Source of the DNA: Psychromarinibacter halotolerans
GTDB taxonomy: Bacteria > Pseudomonadota > Alphaproteobacteria > Rhodobacterales > Rhodobacteraceae
Length of the DNA: 64,000 nucleotides
Reading direction: 5' to 3'
Assembly: GCF_029168315.1 (NCBI RefSeq)
Contig: NZ_JARGYD010000001.1
Coordinates: 744,001 to 808,000, forward strand
Below the pieces are notes generated by a model. The model worked only from the letters and a program-made list of their open reading frames with translations, ran no database searches and had not been told where the DNA came from. Shown here piece after piece: positions 33,563 through 42,042 of the stretch. Made by a program: the position numbers and the translations under genes. Positions within the stretch are counted from its first letter, which is position 1. Each line of letters opens with the position of its first letter.

Positions 33563-34489
33563 ATGGCATTGCTGAAATTCCGCAGGAAGGACTCCGAGCC
33601 GCGCACCGCGGGCCCCGAGGTTCGTGATTTCCTGCAGGGCTATTCCATCGAGGTCATGCCCCGCACCGCCGAGAAGGTCGAGGATTTCAAGGCGCTGCTT
33701 CCCCAAGGCACACGCGTCTACATCGCCCATATCGAAGGCACCCCGATCGAGGATATGGTTGCCACGGCAAAACGGCTGGCCGCGGACGGGTTCCCGGTGA
33801 TGCCGCACTTCCCGGCGCGGATCATCAAGGACAAGACGACGCTGGCCGACTGGATCGCGCGCTATCAGGGCGAGGCCGGTGTCGATCAGGCGCTTATGCT
33901 GGCCGGCGGCGTGACAGAGCCGCACGGCGATTTCCATTCGTCGATGCAGCTTCTGGAAACCGGGCTGTTCGACAAGGCGGGCTTCAAGCGGCTGCATGTC
34001 GCCGGTCACCCCGAGGGCAACAAGGACATCGACCCGGACGGGTCCGACGCCAACGTGTCAGAGGCGCTGCGCTGGAAGCAGGCGTTTTCCGAACGCACCG
34101 ACGCGCAGATGGCCATCGCCACCCAATTCGCGTTCGAAGCCGACCCGATCATCGCGTGGGTCGAACGGCTTCAGGCGGAAGGCATCGCCCTGCCCGTCCA
34201 CATCGGCATCGCCGGTCCCGCGAAGCTGCAGACGCTGATCAAGTTCGCCATCGCCTGCGGTGTCGGCCCCTCGCTGAAGGTGCTGCAAAAGCGCGCGATG
34301 GACGTGACCAAGCTGGTCCTGCCCTACGAACCCGACGACGTTCTGGCCGGTCTGGCGGCCCACAAGGCGGCGAACCCCGGCTTTGGCATCGAACAGGTGC
34401 ATTTCTTCCCGCTGGGCGGCATCAAGACCTGCGCCGAATACGCCAACAACAGGGCCGGCACCAATGGCGCCGCGACGGCGGCGCACTGA
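33563..34489 (+). CDS. Methylenetetrahydrofolate reductase (MetF-type)
   Basis: Reduces methylene-THF to methyl-THF with a flavin cofactor. A 308-residue protein with the (beta-alpha)8 reductase pattern: YSIEVMPRTAEKVEDF (catalytic Glu region), VYIAHIEGTPIEDM, LAGGVTEPHGDFHSSMQLLE, HPEGNKDID, TQFAFEADPIIAWVE and FFPLGGIKTCAEY. It is shorter and more divergent than E. coli MetF but typical of the alphaproteobacterial clade. GGGAGG is seven bases before ATG 33563. It overlaps the next gene by one base. Confidence 0.88.
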   Translation: MALLKFRRKDSEPRTAGPEVRDFLQGYSIEVMPRTAEKVEDFKALLPQGTRVYIAHIEGTPIEDMVATAKRLAADGFPVMPHFPARIIKDKTTLADWIARYQGEAGVDQALMLAGGVTEPHGDFHSSMQLLETGLFDKAGFKRLHVAGHPEGNKDIDPDGSDANVSEALRWKQAFSERTDAQMAIATQFAFEADPIIAWVERLQAEGIALPVHIGIAGPAKLQTLIKFAIACGVGPSLKVLQKRAMDVTKLVLPYEPDDVLAGLAAHKAANPGFGIEQVHFFPLGGIKTCAEYANNRAGTNGAATAAH

Positions 34490-35151
34490 TGCCATCAGGA
34501 TTTTTGTTCGACCTGGACGGCACGCTGCTGAACAGCGATCCGCTGCATATGGCGATCTTCGCCGACATGCTGCGTCCCGCCGGGGTCGAGGTCGACCACG
34601 CCTTTTACACGTCCCGGATTTTGGGCCGGAACAGCGCCGAGATCTTCGCCGAACTGTTGCCCGGCTGCGACGCCGTCGCGATGGACGACGAGAAAGAGGC
34701 CCGGTTCCGCGAGGTTCTGGACCGCACCAGCATCGCGCCCACGCCGGGGACGGAACGCCTTTTGGACCGGATCGCCGCCGCGGGCCTTCCGGTGGCCGTG
34801 GCCACCAACGCCCCGCGCCAGAACGCCGAGGCGATGCTGCGCGCGGTTGGCCTGCGCGACCGGTTCCCTGTCGTCGTCGCCGCAGAGGAAGTCGCGCGCG
34901 GCAAGCCCTACCCCGACGTTTACCTTGATGCTGCCGCCAAGGCCGGTGCCGATCCGGCGCAGGCCATCGCGTTCGAAGACAGCGGCGCGGGTGTCACCGC
35001 CGCCGCCGCGGCCGGGTGCACCGTCATCGGCCTGACCACCTCGCTTTCCCCGGATGCGCTGCGCGCCGCCGGGGCCCGCCACGCGATCCGCGATTACGAG
35101 GATCCCGGGCTGTTTCCCCTTCTGGGCCTTGAAACCGGAGCACTGTCATGA
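34489..35151 (+). CDS. HAD-superfamily phosphatase (beta-phosphoglucomutase/phosphoglycolate-type)
   Basis: A 220-residue HAD hydrolase: motif I FLFDLDGTLLNSDPLHMAIF (Asp8, Asp10), motif II VAVATNAPRQ, motif III lysine in GKPYPDVYLDAA, motif IV IAFEDSGAGVTAAAAAG. The helical cap lies between residues 16 and 85. Such enzymes dephosphorylate small sugar or metabolite phosphates; embedded in a one-carbon operon it may be a housekeeping or repair phosphatase. Start and stop overlap both neighbours, so it is translationally coupled. Confidence 0.85.
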   Translation: MPSGFLFDLDGTLLNSDPLHMAIFADMLRPAGVEVDHAFYTSRILGRNSAEIFAELLPGCDAVAMDDEKEARFREVLDRTSIAPTPGTERLLDRIAAAGLPVAVATNAPRQNAEAMLRAVGLRDRFPVVVAAEEVARGKPYPDVYLDAAAKAGADPAQAIAFEDSGAGVTAAAAAGCTVIGLTTSLSPDALRAAGARHAIRDYEDPGLFPLLGLETGALS

Positions 35152-36137
35152 CCCGTACCGTCATCGAGTCGAAGACCAAGACCGTCACCATCGGCTTTGA
35201 CGAGCCGTTCTGCGTGATCGGGGAACGCATCAACCCCACGGGCCGCAAGAAGCTGGCAGCGGAACTTGAAGCGGGCGATTTTTCGACCGTCGAGAAGGAC
35301 GCGCTGGAACAGGTCGCCTGCGGGGCGATGGTGCTGGACGTGAACTCGGGTGCGGTCTTCACCAACAAGATGGCCGAAGATCCGCGCTATGCCGACAACA
35401 ACTTCGTCGAGCCGATGCTGATGAAGCAGCTGGTCGAAAAGGTGCAGGCGCTGGTGGACGTGCCGCTGTGCATCGACAGTTCGGTCCCCGGCGCGCTGGA
35501 GAACGGGCTGGAAACGGCGGAAGGGCGTCCGCTGTTGAACTCGGTCACCGGCGAGGAAGAGCGGATGGAACTCGTCCTGCCGCTGGTCAAGAAATACAAC
35601 GTGCCGGTGGTGGCGATCTCGAACGACGACACCGGCATTTCGGAAGATCCCGACGTGCGCTTCGCGGTGGCGAAGAAGATTGTCGAACGCGCCGCCGATT
35701 ACGGCATTCCGGCGCATGACATCGTGGTCGACCCGCTGGTAATGCCGGTGGGCGCGATGGGATCGGCGGGGCAGCAGGTGTTTACCCTTGTCCGCCGCCT
35801 GCGCGACGAACTGGGCGTGAACACCACCTGCGGCGCGTCCAACATCTCGTTCGGGCTGCCGCACCGGCACGGGATCAACGCGGCCTTCCTGCCGATGGCG
35901 ATCTGCGCTGGCATGACCTCTGCGATCATGAACCCTGTCCGCTCGGTCGAGATGGAAGCGATCCGCGCCGCGAACTTCCTGATGAACAACGACCCGAACG
36001 GCGGCGAATGGATCCGGTTCAGCCGCGTGCTGGACGCGGTCGACGGCGGCGAAAGCTTCGTCGAGGCGTCGAAAGCGGCCCAATCCGCGGGTGGCGGCCG
36101 GGGCGGTCGCCGGGGCGGACGGCGCCGGGCTGGTTAA
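35148..36137 (+). CDS. Methyltetrahydrofolate:corrinoid methyltransferase (pterin-binding domain protein)
   Basis: A 329-residue TIM-barrel of the DHPS/MetH pterin-binding family: VIGERINPTGRKKLAAEL (Asn29 region), MVLDVNSGA, PLCIDSSVPGALE, LLNSVTGEEERM, VVAISNDDTGISED and CGASNISFGLPHR. It transfers the methyl of methyl-THF to a separate corrinoid protein. In Phaeobacter/Dinoroseobacter, methionine synthase is split into separate pterin, B12 and homocysteine proteins, and this could be the pterin part. The Gly/Arg-rich tail (GGGRGGRRGGRRR) may bind nucleic acid or be disordered. ATGA overlap with the HAD gene. Confidence 0.88.
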   Translation: MTRTVIESKTKTVTIGFDEPFCVIGERINPTGRKKLAAELEAGDFSTVEKDALEQVACGAMVLDVNSGAVFTNKMAEDPRYADNNFVEPMLMKQLVEKVQALVDVPLCIDSSVPGALENGLETAEGRPLLNSVTGEEERMELVLPLVKKYNVPVVAISNDDTGISEDPDVRFAVAKKIVERAADYGIPAHDIVVDPLVMPVGAMGSAGQQVFTLVRRLRDELGVNTTCGASNISFGLPHRHGINAAFLPMAICAGMTSAIMNPVRSVEMEAIRAANFLMNNDPNGGEWIRFSRVLDAVDGGESFVEASKAAQSAGGGRGGRRGGRRRAG

Positions 36138-36159
36138 ACAGCGGTTAAGCATCGCTTAA
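36134..36159. promoter_or_regulatory. Three TTAA half-sites at 11-bp spacing (CtrA-like array)
   Basis: TTAA at 36134, 36145 and 36156, each pair separated by exactly seven bases, gives two overlapping TTAA-N7-TTAA boxes, the CtrA consensus. The first half-site contains the stop codon of the methyltransferase gene. The last box is also a GGTTAAGC-ATC-GCTTAACC hairpin, so a weak terminator is an alternative. It ends two bases before the insertion element. Confidence 0.5.
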
Positions 36160-36160
36160 C

Positions 36161-37813
36161 CCCACATTTCCCAGGTAGCTGAGCGATCTATCTTCTTTGG
36201 CGTGTCTTTTCATGTTGTACTGCACCGGGTTAAATGCCTTTGGAGGCTGCAAGGTTAGATCACCCTATGGGTGCGGGTTCTGATGGCGGTTTTCGGCTGG
36301 ATTTTGACCCTCGGGTGCGACTGGAATTCCACGGCTCCAAGATCAGTTCTGACGGCGGTTTGCTCCTGTTTCGTGAGTTGGACGAGACCTTGGGCCTGCA
36401 TGATCTGGCTGGGCGTTCGTTGCGGGACACGCGGACAGGCAAGAACGGAGTGCACTCACTTGTCGGTCTGATGCGCCAGTCCCCATTCGGGCGGCTAGCG
36501 GCATATCCTGATGTCAACGATGCGGACCGACTTTCCCGTGATCCAGTGATGCGCCAGATCGTCGGCGGGCGGGCTGTAAATGACCAAGCCGCTTCGACCA
36601 GCCAAATGGCGCGGTTTGAGACCGACATTCTTGCTCCCGCTCATAACCGTGCGGCTTTGGCCGACCTGCCCGGGCAGTGGGTCGATGCGATGCATGATAC
36701 GCAACCGCCCAAGTGGATCACTCTGGATATGGACAGCTCCGTCAGCCCCACCTATGGCGATCAGGAAGGCACGGCATGGAATGGTCACTTTGGCTGCAAG
36801 TGCTATCATCCCCTCTTCGTGTTCAACCAGTTCAGCGATCTCAAGCGCTGCGTCCTGCGAAAAGGCAACGTGCACAGCGCTGATGGGTGGAAGGACGCTC
36901 TGGCCCCAGTCATAGTGCGGTATCGGAGCCGCGACCTGATGCGGTTCTTCCGCGCTGACGCGGCCTTCGCCATTCCTGAGCTTTACGAGATGCTGGAGGC
37001 GGAGAGCTACTTCTACACCATCCGCCTCAAGGGCAACGCCGTCCTGCAAGATGCTGTCTCACATCTGCTGAAGCGCCCCGTAGGCCGCCCACCCAACTAC
37101 GTTCGCCGGTTCTACCATGACTTCGAGTATCAGGCGCAATCATGGAACAAAGCGCGTCGCGTCATAGCCAAGGCCGAATGGCACCCCGGCGATCTGTTCC
37201 CCCGCGTGGGCTTCGTCGTCACCAACTTGCCGATGGAGCCGGACTGGGTCATCCGTTTCTACAATCAGCGCGGCACAGCGGAACAACACATCAAGGAAGG
37301 CAAATACACGATCAATTGGACGCGACTATCCTGCAAGCGGTTCCGCGACCACGAGGTCAGACTTCAGCTTCATGCGCTGGCTTACAACATTGGGAGCTTC
37401 CTCAAGCGTGCCGACTTACCCGAAGAGATTGCCGACTGGTCGCTCACCAGCATCCAGAGCCGCTTGATCAAGATCGGGGCACGGGTTGTGCGCCATGCCC
37501 GCAAGATAACCTTCCAACTGGCAGAGGTTGCCGTGTCGCGAAACATCTTCGGACAAATCCTCGCCGCCATCCGTGCCCTCAAGCCACCGCCGAGGCCTGC
37601 ATGACGGCCAGCACAACGAAATCGAGACAAATGCGGCTCGACAACTGTGTCTTGAACACGCCAAGTTGGGTCCACATCGCCGGAAATCTTCGCGAGAACG
37701 CCTGCAAGGACCTCGAAGCCGCCACCAAAGCAGACGCGGCGAACGCCGGGCTTAAAAACAACGGCAAAATTCGCCAGCATCACCACAAGACCAAAATACT
37801 TGGGAAATATCGG
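36161..37813 (+). mobile_element. IS1380-family insertion sequence
   Basis: A 1.65-kb element around one transposase gene. Candidate 17-bp terminal inverted repeats: CCCACATTTCCCAGGTA (36161-36177) and the reverse complement of 37797-37813, CCGATATTTCCCAAGTA (14/17 matches). The 4-bp flanks TAAC and ATTA are not identical, so no target duplication is visible and the exact ends may be off by a base or two. Right of the element the DNA is distinctly AT-richer. Confidence 0.75.
36234..37604 (+). CDS. IS1380-family transposase
   Basis: A 456-residue DDE transposase, apparently intact. N-terminal signature SKISSDGGLLLFRELDETLG. Catalytic acids likely Asp165/Asp167 in WITLDMDSSVSPTYGDQEG, Asp242 in FFRADAAFAIPELY and Glu350 in FYNQRGTAEQHIKEGKY, with the Y-(2)-R-(3)-E spacing of this family. 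Full family length (about 430-460). No strong ribosome site precedes ATG 36234; ATG 36267 is an alternative start. Confidence 0.92.
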   Translation: MPLEAARLDHPMGAGSDGGFRLDFDPRVRLEFHGSKISSDGGLLLFRELDETLGLHDLAGRSLRDTRTGKNGVHSLVGLMRQSPFGRLAAYPDVNDADRLSRDPVMRQIVGGRAVNDQAASTSQMARFETDILAPAHNRAALADLPGQWVDAMHDTQPPKWITLDMDSSVSPTYGDQEGTAWNGHFGCKCYHPLFVFNQFSDLKRCVLRKGNVHSADGWKDALAPVIVRYRSRDLMRFFRADAAFAIPELYEMLEAESYFYTIRLKGNAVLQDAVSHLLKRPVGRPPNYVRRFYHDFEYQAQSWNKARRVIAKAEWHPGDLFPRVGFVVTNLPMEPDWVIRFYNQRGTAEQHIKEGKYTINWTRLSCKRFRDHEVRLQLHALAYNIGSFLKRADLPEEIADWSLTSIQSRLIKIGARVVRHARKITFQLAEVAVSRNIFGQILAAIRALKPPPRPA

Positions 37814-37898
37814 ATTAGCATTCATCCTTTGCGGCTTTGCAAGCACGGATTGAACATGAGGCAAAAAATTGTTTAGTGAAAAAGCGAGATGCATAAGA

Positions 37899-38075
37899 AT
37901 GCTTGGCTATGGCATGATACATCTTTTTCTCTGTTACATAGGATTATACGATCCCGAAAGATTTATTCACACGAGAGCATTTCCTCTTGTTTATTTTGCT
38001 ATCGCTTTTGGTCCAATTGCTTTTGCCGCTGAAAACTGCATCAGATTTTACATGAGGAGTACGGCAGATGAATGA
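37899..38075 (+). CDS. Low-GC two-helix small membrane protein
   Basis: A 58-residue frame in a strongly AT-rich segment next to the insertion element. Two hydrophobic stretches (MLGYGMIHLFLCYIGLY and FPLVYFAIAFGPIAFAAE) are separated by a charged loop, DPERFIHTRA. Codon use (AGA, ATA, TTA) differs from the GC-rich backbone. The frame could extend to a TTG at 37869. Its stop overlaps the next small gene (ATGAATGA). It may be the remnant of a gene disrupted by the insertion or an acquired small gene. Not recognised. Confidence 0.45.
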   Translation: MLGYGMIHLFLCYIGLYDPERFIHTRAFPLVYFAIAFGPIAFAAENCIRFYMRSTADE

Positions 38076-38199
38076 TTTCACCATAAATTTTGAGGAAATT
38101 CAGGATTACCTAGAAAATGAGGCTTTGGGTGCAAACGAAGAAGGCGAGCAAAATATCTCAACTCCAGTGGAGTTCTCGTCAATGCCCCCTATGAGCTAA
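38068..38199 (+). CDS. 43-residue acidic small protein, coupled to the preceding gene
   Basis: Starts eight bases before the end of the preceding small membrane gene, with GAGGAG about 7 bases upstream, a convincing translation signal. The product (MNDFTINFEEIQDYLENEAL... ending SSMPPMS) is strongly acidic in its first two thirds with an uncharged Ser/Pro/Met end, no membrane helix, and low-GC codon use. The acidic front plus short polar tail resembles a peptide precursor or an immunity/antitoxin-like partner, but no family is recognised. Confidence 0.5.
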   Translation: MNDFTINFEEIQDYLENEALGANEEGEQNISTPVEFSSMPPMS

Positions 38200-38278
38200 T
38201 TCCACACGCTCCGACTAGATATACCGCAATGACGGTTTGAACCGCCCCGGGTTTACCGGAGAGTTTCTGGTTCAATAG

Positions 38279-38455
38279 TTATGCCGCTTTCTCACCGGCG
38301 CTCAAGTCTGCGAAGAATTCCTCCTCTTTCTCTTTTGGCGTGACATATCCGATGGCGCTGTGCAGGCGTTCGGTGTTGTACTAATCGATCCATGTCAGGG
38401 TTTCCCATTCGACCTGGCTGACGGATTTCCAAGGGCTGAGGAAGTTGATGTTAAC
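38279..38455 (-). pseudogene. C-terminal remnant of an IS3-family transposase (orfB)
   Basis: Reading leftward: SPWKSVSQVEWETLTWID, then a TAG stop (38381-38383), then YNTERLHSAIGYVTPKEKEE and ending GEKAA. This is the characteristic end of IS3 OrfB integrases, where the position of the stop is normally the Trp of DWYN; a TGG to TAG change explains it. Just beyond, TGAACCGCCCCGGGTTTACC (38238-38257) looks like the element's terminal repeat. The rest of the element is gone. Confidence 0.8.
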
Positions 38456-38478
38456 CAAAACCATGCGACGATGCGGTC

Positions 38479-38713
38479 ATGCGGGACCGGATCGTCGAAA
38501 ACCCCATCGGACAGGACTGGTTGGACCAGATCTTTCGCAGCCGCGCCGCCCAAAGCGGCGGCGGTGGTGCGAAGACGTCTGGCCGACGTGGAACGCGAAA
38601 TCGGCGTTGCAACGCTGGAGCTTGAGGTGCGGCGGCGCGGTTTCCACATGATCGAATGCAGCGACCAGTTGGTGATCGCCTGCTGCCCGAAACCGGTGAA
38701 GATCATCTGCTAA
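38479..38713 (+). pseudogene. Frameshifted small conserved protein gene
   Basis: The first frame encodes MRDRIVENPIGQDWLDQIFR followed by SRAAQSG. A second frame, one base off, then encodes VVRRRLADVEREIGVATLEL, RRRGFHMIECSDQLVIACC and ends KPVKIIC. The break lies in the GCGGCGGCGGTGGT run at about 38554-38570. Together the halves resemble a short Rhodobacteraceae protein family that databases sometimes mislabel as phosphoribosylanthranilate isomerase (pattern WL..IF.S.AA..GGVVRR...D..R..G...F..E.RRRGF). Function unknown. A sequencing error in the repeat run is possible. Confidence 0.6.
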
Positions 38714-38724
38714 GCGTCCAGAAA

Positions 38725-38799
38725 CACGATCTTCTAGAAGATCGTGGACTGCATGAATTTCTAGAAATTCATGCGCGGTAGGGTCTTCCAGAAGACCCT
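38725..38799. repeat. Array of three palindromes with exact 27-bp period
   Basis: Three inverted repeats: 38725-38746 (perfect, 22 bp), 38751-38774 (perfect, 24 bp) and 38780-38799 (20 bp, one central mismatch). Their centres are at 38735.5, 38762.5 and 38789.5. All share the core TTC(T/C)AGAA, while the outer arms differ completely (CACGATC, GCATGAA, AGGGTC) yet stay self-complementary. It lies between the convergent frameshifted gene and holC, ending one base before the holC stop. No T-runs follow. Confidence 0.9.
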
Positions 38800-38800
38800 G

Positions 38801-39268
38801 TCAGCTTCCGCCGCTTTCCGCCTTCTTCGACCACGGCCCGTCTTCCTGGCTCCAGTACTGCGCGGCGCAGCCAGCGCCGGTCAGCGCCCGCCACTGGTCG
38901 CGCGCCGTCTGCACCGCCATGTCGTCGTTCCCGTCGAACAGGATGCACACGCGTTCCAGCGCCTTGACCTCGTCCGGCGTCACGTCGGCGCCGTCCACCG
39001 CCATCAGGCAGGCGGCGCCGTTGGGTGTGTCGGCGCCCGTCGTCAGCAAGACCGGCTGGTCCTTGTCGAACGGCCCGCCGGCAAGCCCATGTGGCAGGAA
39101 GCCCTCTTCGGCCCCCAGCCACAGCTTGTCGTCCAGCCAGACCATCCGGTCCTTCGACCGGCCCCGCACCGCCACACGCCAGCCCTGCTGGCGCGCGCGG
39201 TCCAAGAGCGTGGGCAGCGTCGCCTCTAGCGGGGCGCGGGTCAGGTGGTAGAAATAGGCGGCGCCCAT
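38801..39268 (-). CDS. holC: DNA polymerase III subunit chi
   Basis: A 155-residue chi subunit of the replicative clamp-loader complex, which links it to SSB. Seen: AAYFYHLTRAPLEATLPTLL, VAVRGRSKDRMVWLDDKLW, FLPHGLAGGP, QPVLLTT and the C-terminal ERVCILFDGNDDMAVQTARD. Alphaproteobacterial chi proteins are commonly encoded directly after pepA, as here (34 bases downstream), so the two are probably one operon. Confidence 0.93.
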   Translation of the reverse strand: MGAAYFYHLTRAPLEATLPTLLDRARQQGWRVAVRGRSKDRMVWLDDKLWLGAEEGFLPHGLAGGPFDKDQPVLLTTGADTPNGAACLMAVDGADVTPDEVKALERVCILFDGNDDMAVQTARDQWRALTGAGCAAQYWSQEDGPWSKKAESGGS

Positions 39269-39302
39269 CCGGCTGTCCTGTCAGTGCGTTACAGCGCGCG
39301 GT

Positions 39303-40763
<1,461 letters not shown>

Positions 40764-40899
40764 TCTTGGGTCTCCTGGTAGGGGTCCCCCTTACCTATCC
40801 CCCGCACCCACCATTGACCAGTTATCAGTTTTCCCGCCCCCGCAACTGCATTAAGATGCCCGGAAAAACCCAAACAGGGCAGTACGGCGGTCGGAACGG

Positions 40900-42042
40900 T
40901 TGGCACGATTTGACAGATATATCCTGTCGCAGCTTTTGATGCTGTTCGGCTTCTTCGCGCTGGTTCTGGTGCTTGTGTACTGGGTGAACCGCGCGGTTGT
41001 GCTGTTCGACCAGCTGATCGCCAACGGCCAGTCCGCCAGCGTTTTTTTCGAGTTCACCGCCCTGTCGCTGCCGAACGTGATCCGCATCGTCCTGCCGATC
41101 GCGGTCTTCGCGGCCTCTGTCTATGTGGCGAACCGGCTGTCGTCGGAAAGCGAACTTGTCGTGGTTCAGGCCACCGGGTTTTCGCCCTATCGCATGATGC
41201 GGCCGGTTCTTGCCTATGGGCTGATCGTCGGCGTGCTGCTGTCGGTGCTGACCCACCTGCTGGTGCCGCTGTCGATCACGCGGCTGGAACAGCGGCAGGC
41301 CGAGATTTCCGAGAATATCACCGCGCGCCTTCTCAGCGAGGGGCAGTTCCTGCATCCCACTGACGGGATCACCTTCTACATCCGCGAGATCACGGTCGAC
41401 GGCGAATTGCGCGACGTCTTCCTGTCTGACCGCAGCGGCGGGCGGGAACACGTCACTTACACCGCCAGCCGGGCGCTGCTGCTGCGGTCCGACACCGGCC
41501 CCAAGCTGGTGATGTTCGACGGCATGGCACAGGCGCTGAACGTGGAAAGCGGGCGGCTTGCGACCACCAGCTTTACGGACCTGTCCTATGACATCGGCAG
41601 TTTCATCGGGGCGCTGACGCCGGGCGAGCGCGGCATCAAGGAACTGAGCACGCTGGAACTTCTGAACCCGACCCCCGCGCTGGAGGCCGAGACCCGGCGC
41701 TCGGCGGGACAGATGATCTATGAGGGGCATGGCCGGATATCGCAGGCGCTGCTGGCCGTCGCTGCCGCGCTGGTCGGCTTCGCGGCGATGCTGGTCGGCA
41801 ACTTCTCGCGCTTCGGGCGCTGGCGGCAGATCCTTGGCGCGGTGATCGCGATCGTGGTGGTCAAGATCATCGACAACACCTTCGCGGACATGGCGCGCGG
41901 CGACCCGTCGCTGTGGCCGCTGACCTATGGCGCGGCGCTGATCGGCTTTACCCTGACCTTTGCGCTGTTGTGGATCAGCGCCCGGCCCGGCCTGTTTATC
42001 CGCCGCGACCGGGCGGCGGAAACCACCGGAGTCGCGGCATGA
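40900..42042 (+). CDS. lptF: LPS export ABC transporter permease LptF
   Basis: Inner-membrane permease of the LptB2FG complex that extracts LPS and passes it to the periplasmic bridge. 380 residues: helices 1-3 (about 8-30, 50-75, 95-120), a periplasmic jellyroll-like domain (about 130-270) and helices 4-6. The start is TTG at 40900 (ARFDRYILSQLLMLFGFF is the expected N-terminus); no ATG fits. It overlaps lptG by ATGA and heads the lptFG-lptD-surA-pdxA-rsmA operon. Confidence 0.93.
   Translation: MARFDRYILSQLLMLFGFFALVLVLVYWVNRAVVLFDQLIANGQSASVFFEFTALSLPNVIRIVLPIAVFAASVYVANRLSSESELVVVQATGFSPYRMMRPVLAYGLIVGVLLSVLTHLLVPLSITRLEQRQAEISENITARLLSEGQFLHPTDGITFYIREITVDGELRDVFLSDRSGGREHVTYTASRALLLRSDTGPKLVMFDGMAQALNVESGRLATTSFTDLSYDIGSFIGALTPGERGIKELSTLELLNPTPALEAETRRSAGQMIYEGHGRISQALLAVAAALVGFAAMLVGNFSRFGRWRQILGAVIAIVVVKIIDNTFADMARGDPSLWPLTYGAALIGFTLTFALLWISARPGLFIRRDRAAETTGVAA

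Noticed and set aside
37382..37894. Minus-strand frame across the right end of the IS1380 element with a hydrophobic start
   Set aside because: Overlaps the transposase end antisense and crosses the element boundary, so it is unlikely to be a functional gene.
38725..38799. CRISPR-like array
   Set aside because: The period (27 bp) is shorter than repeat plus spacer, only an 8-base core repeats, the units are palindromes and no cas genes are near.
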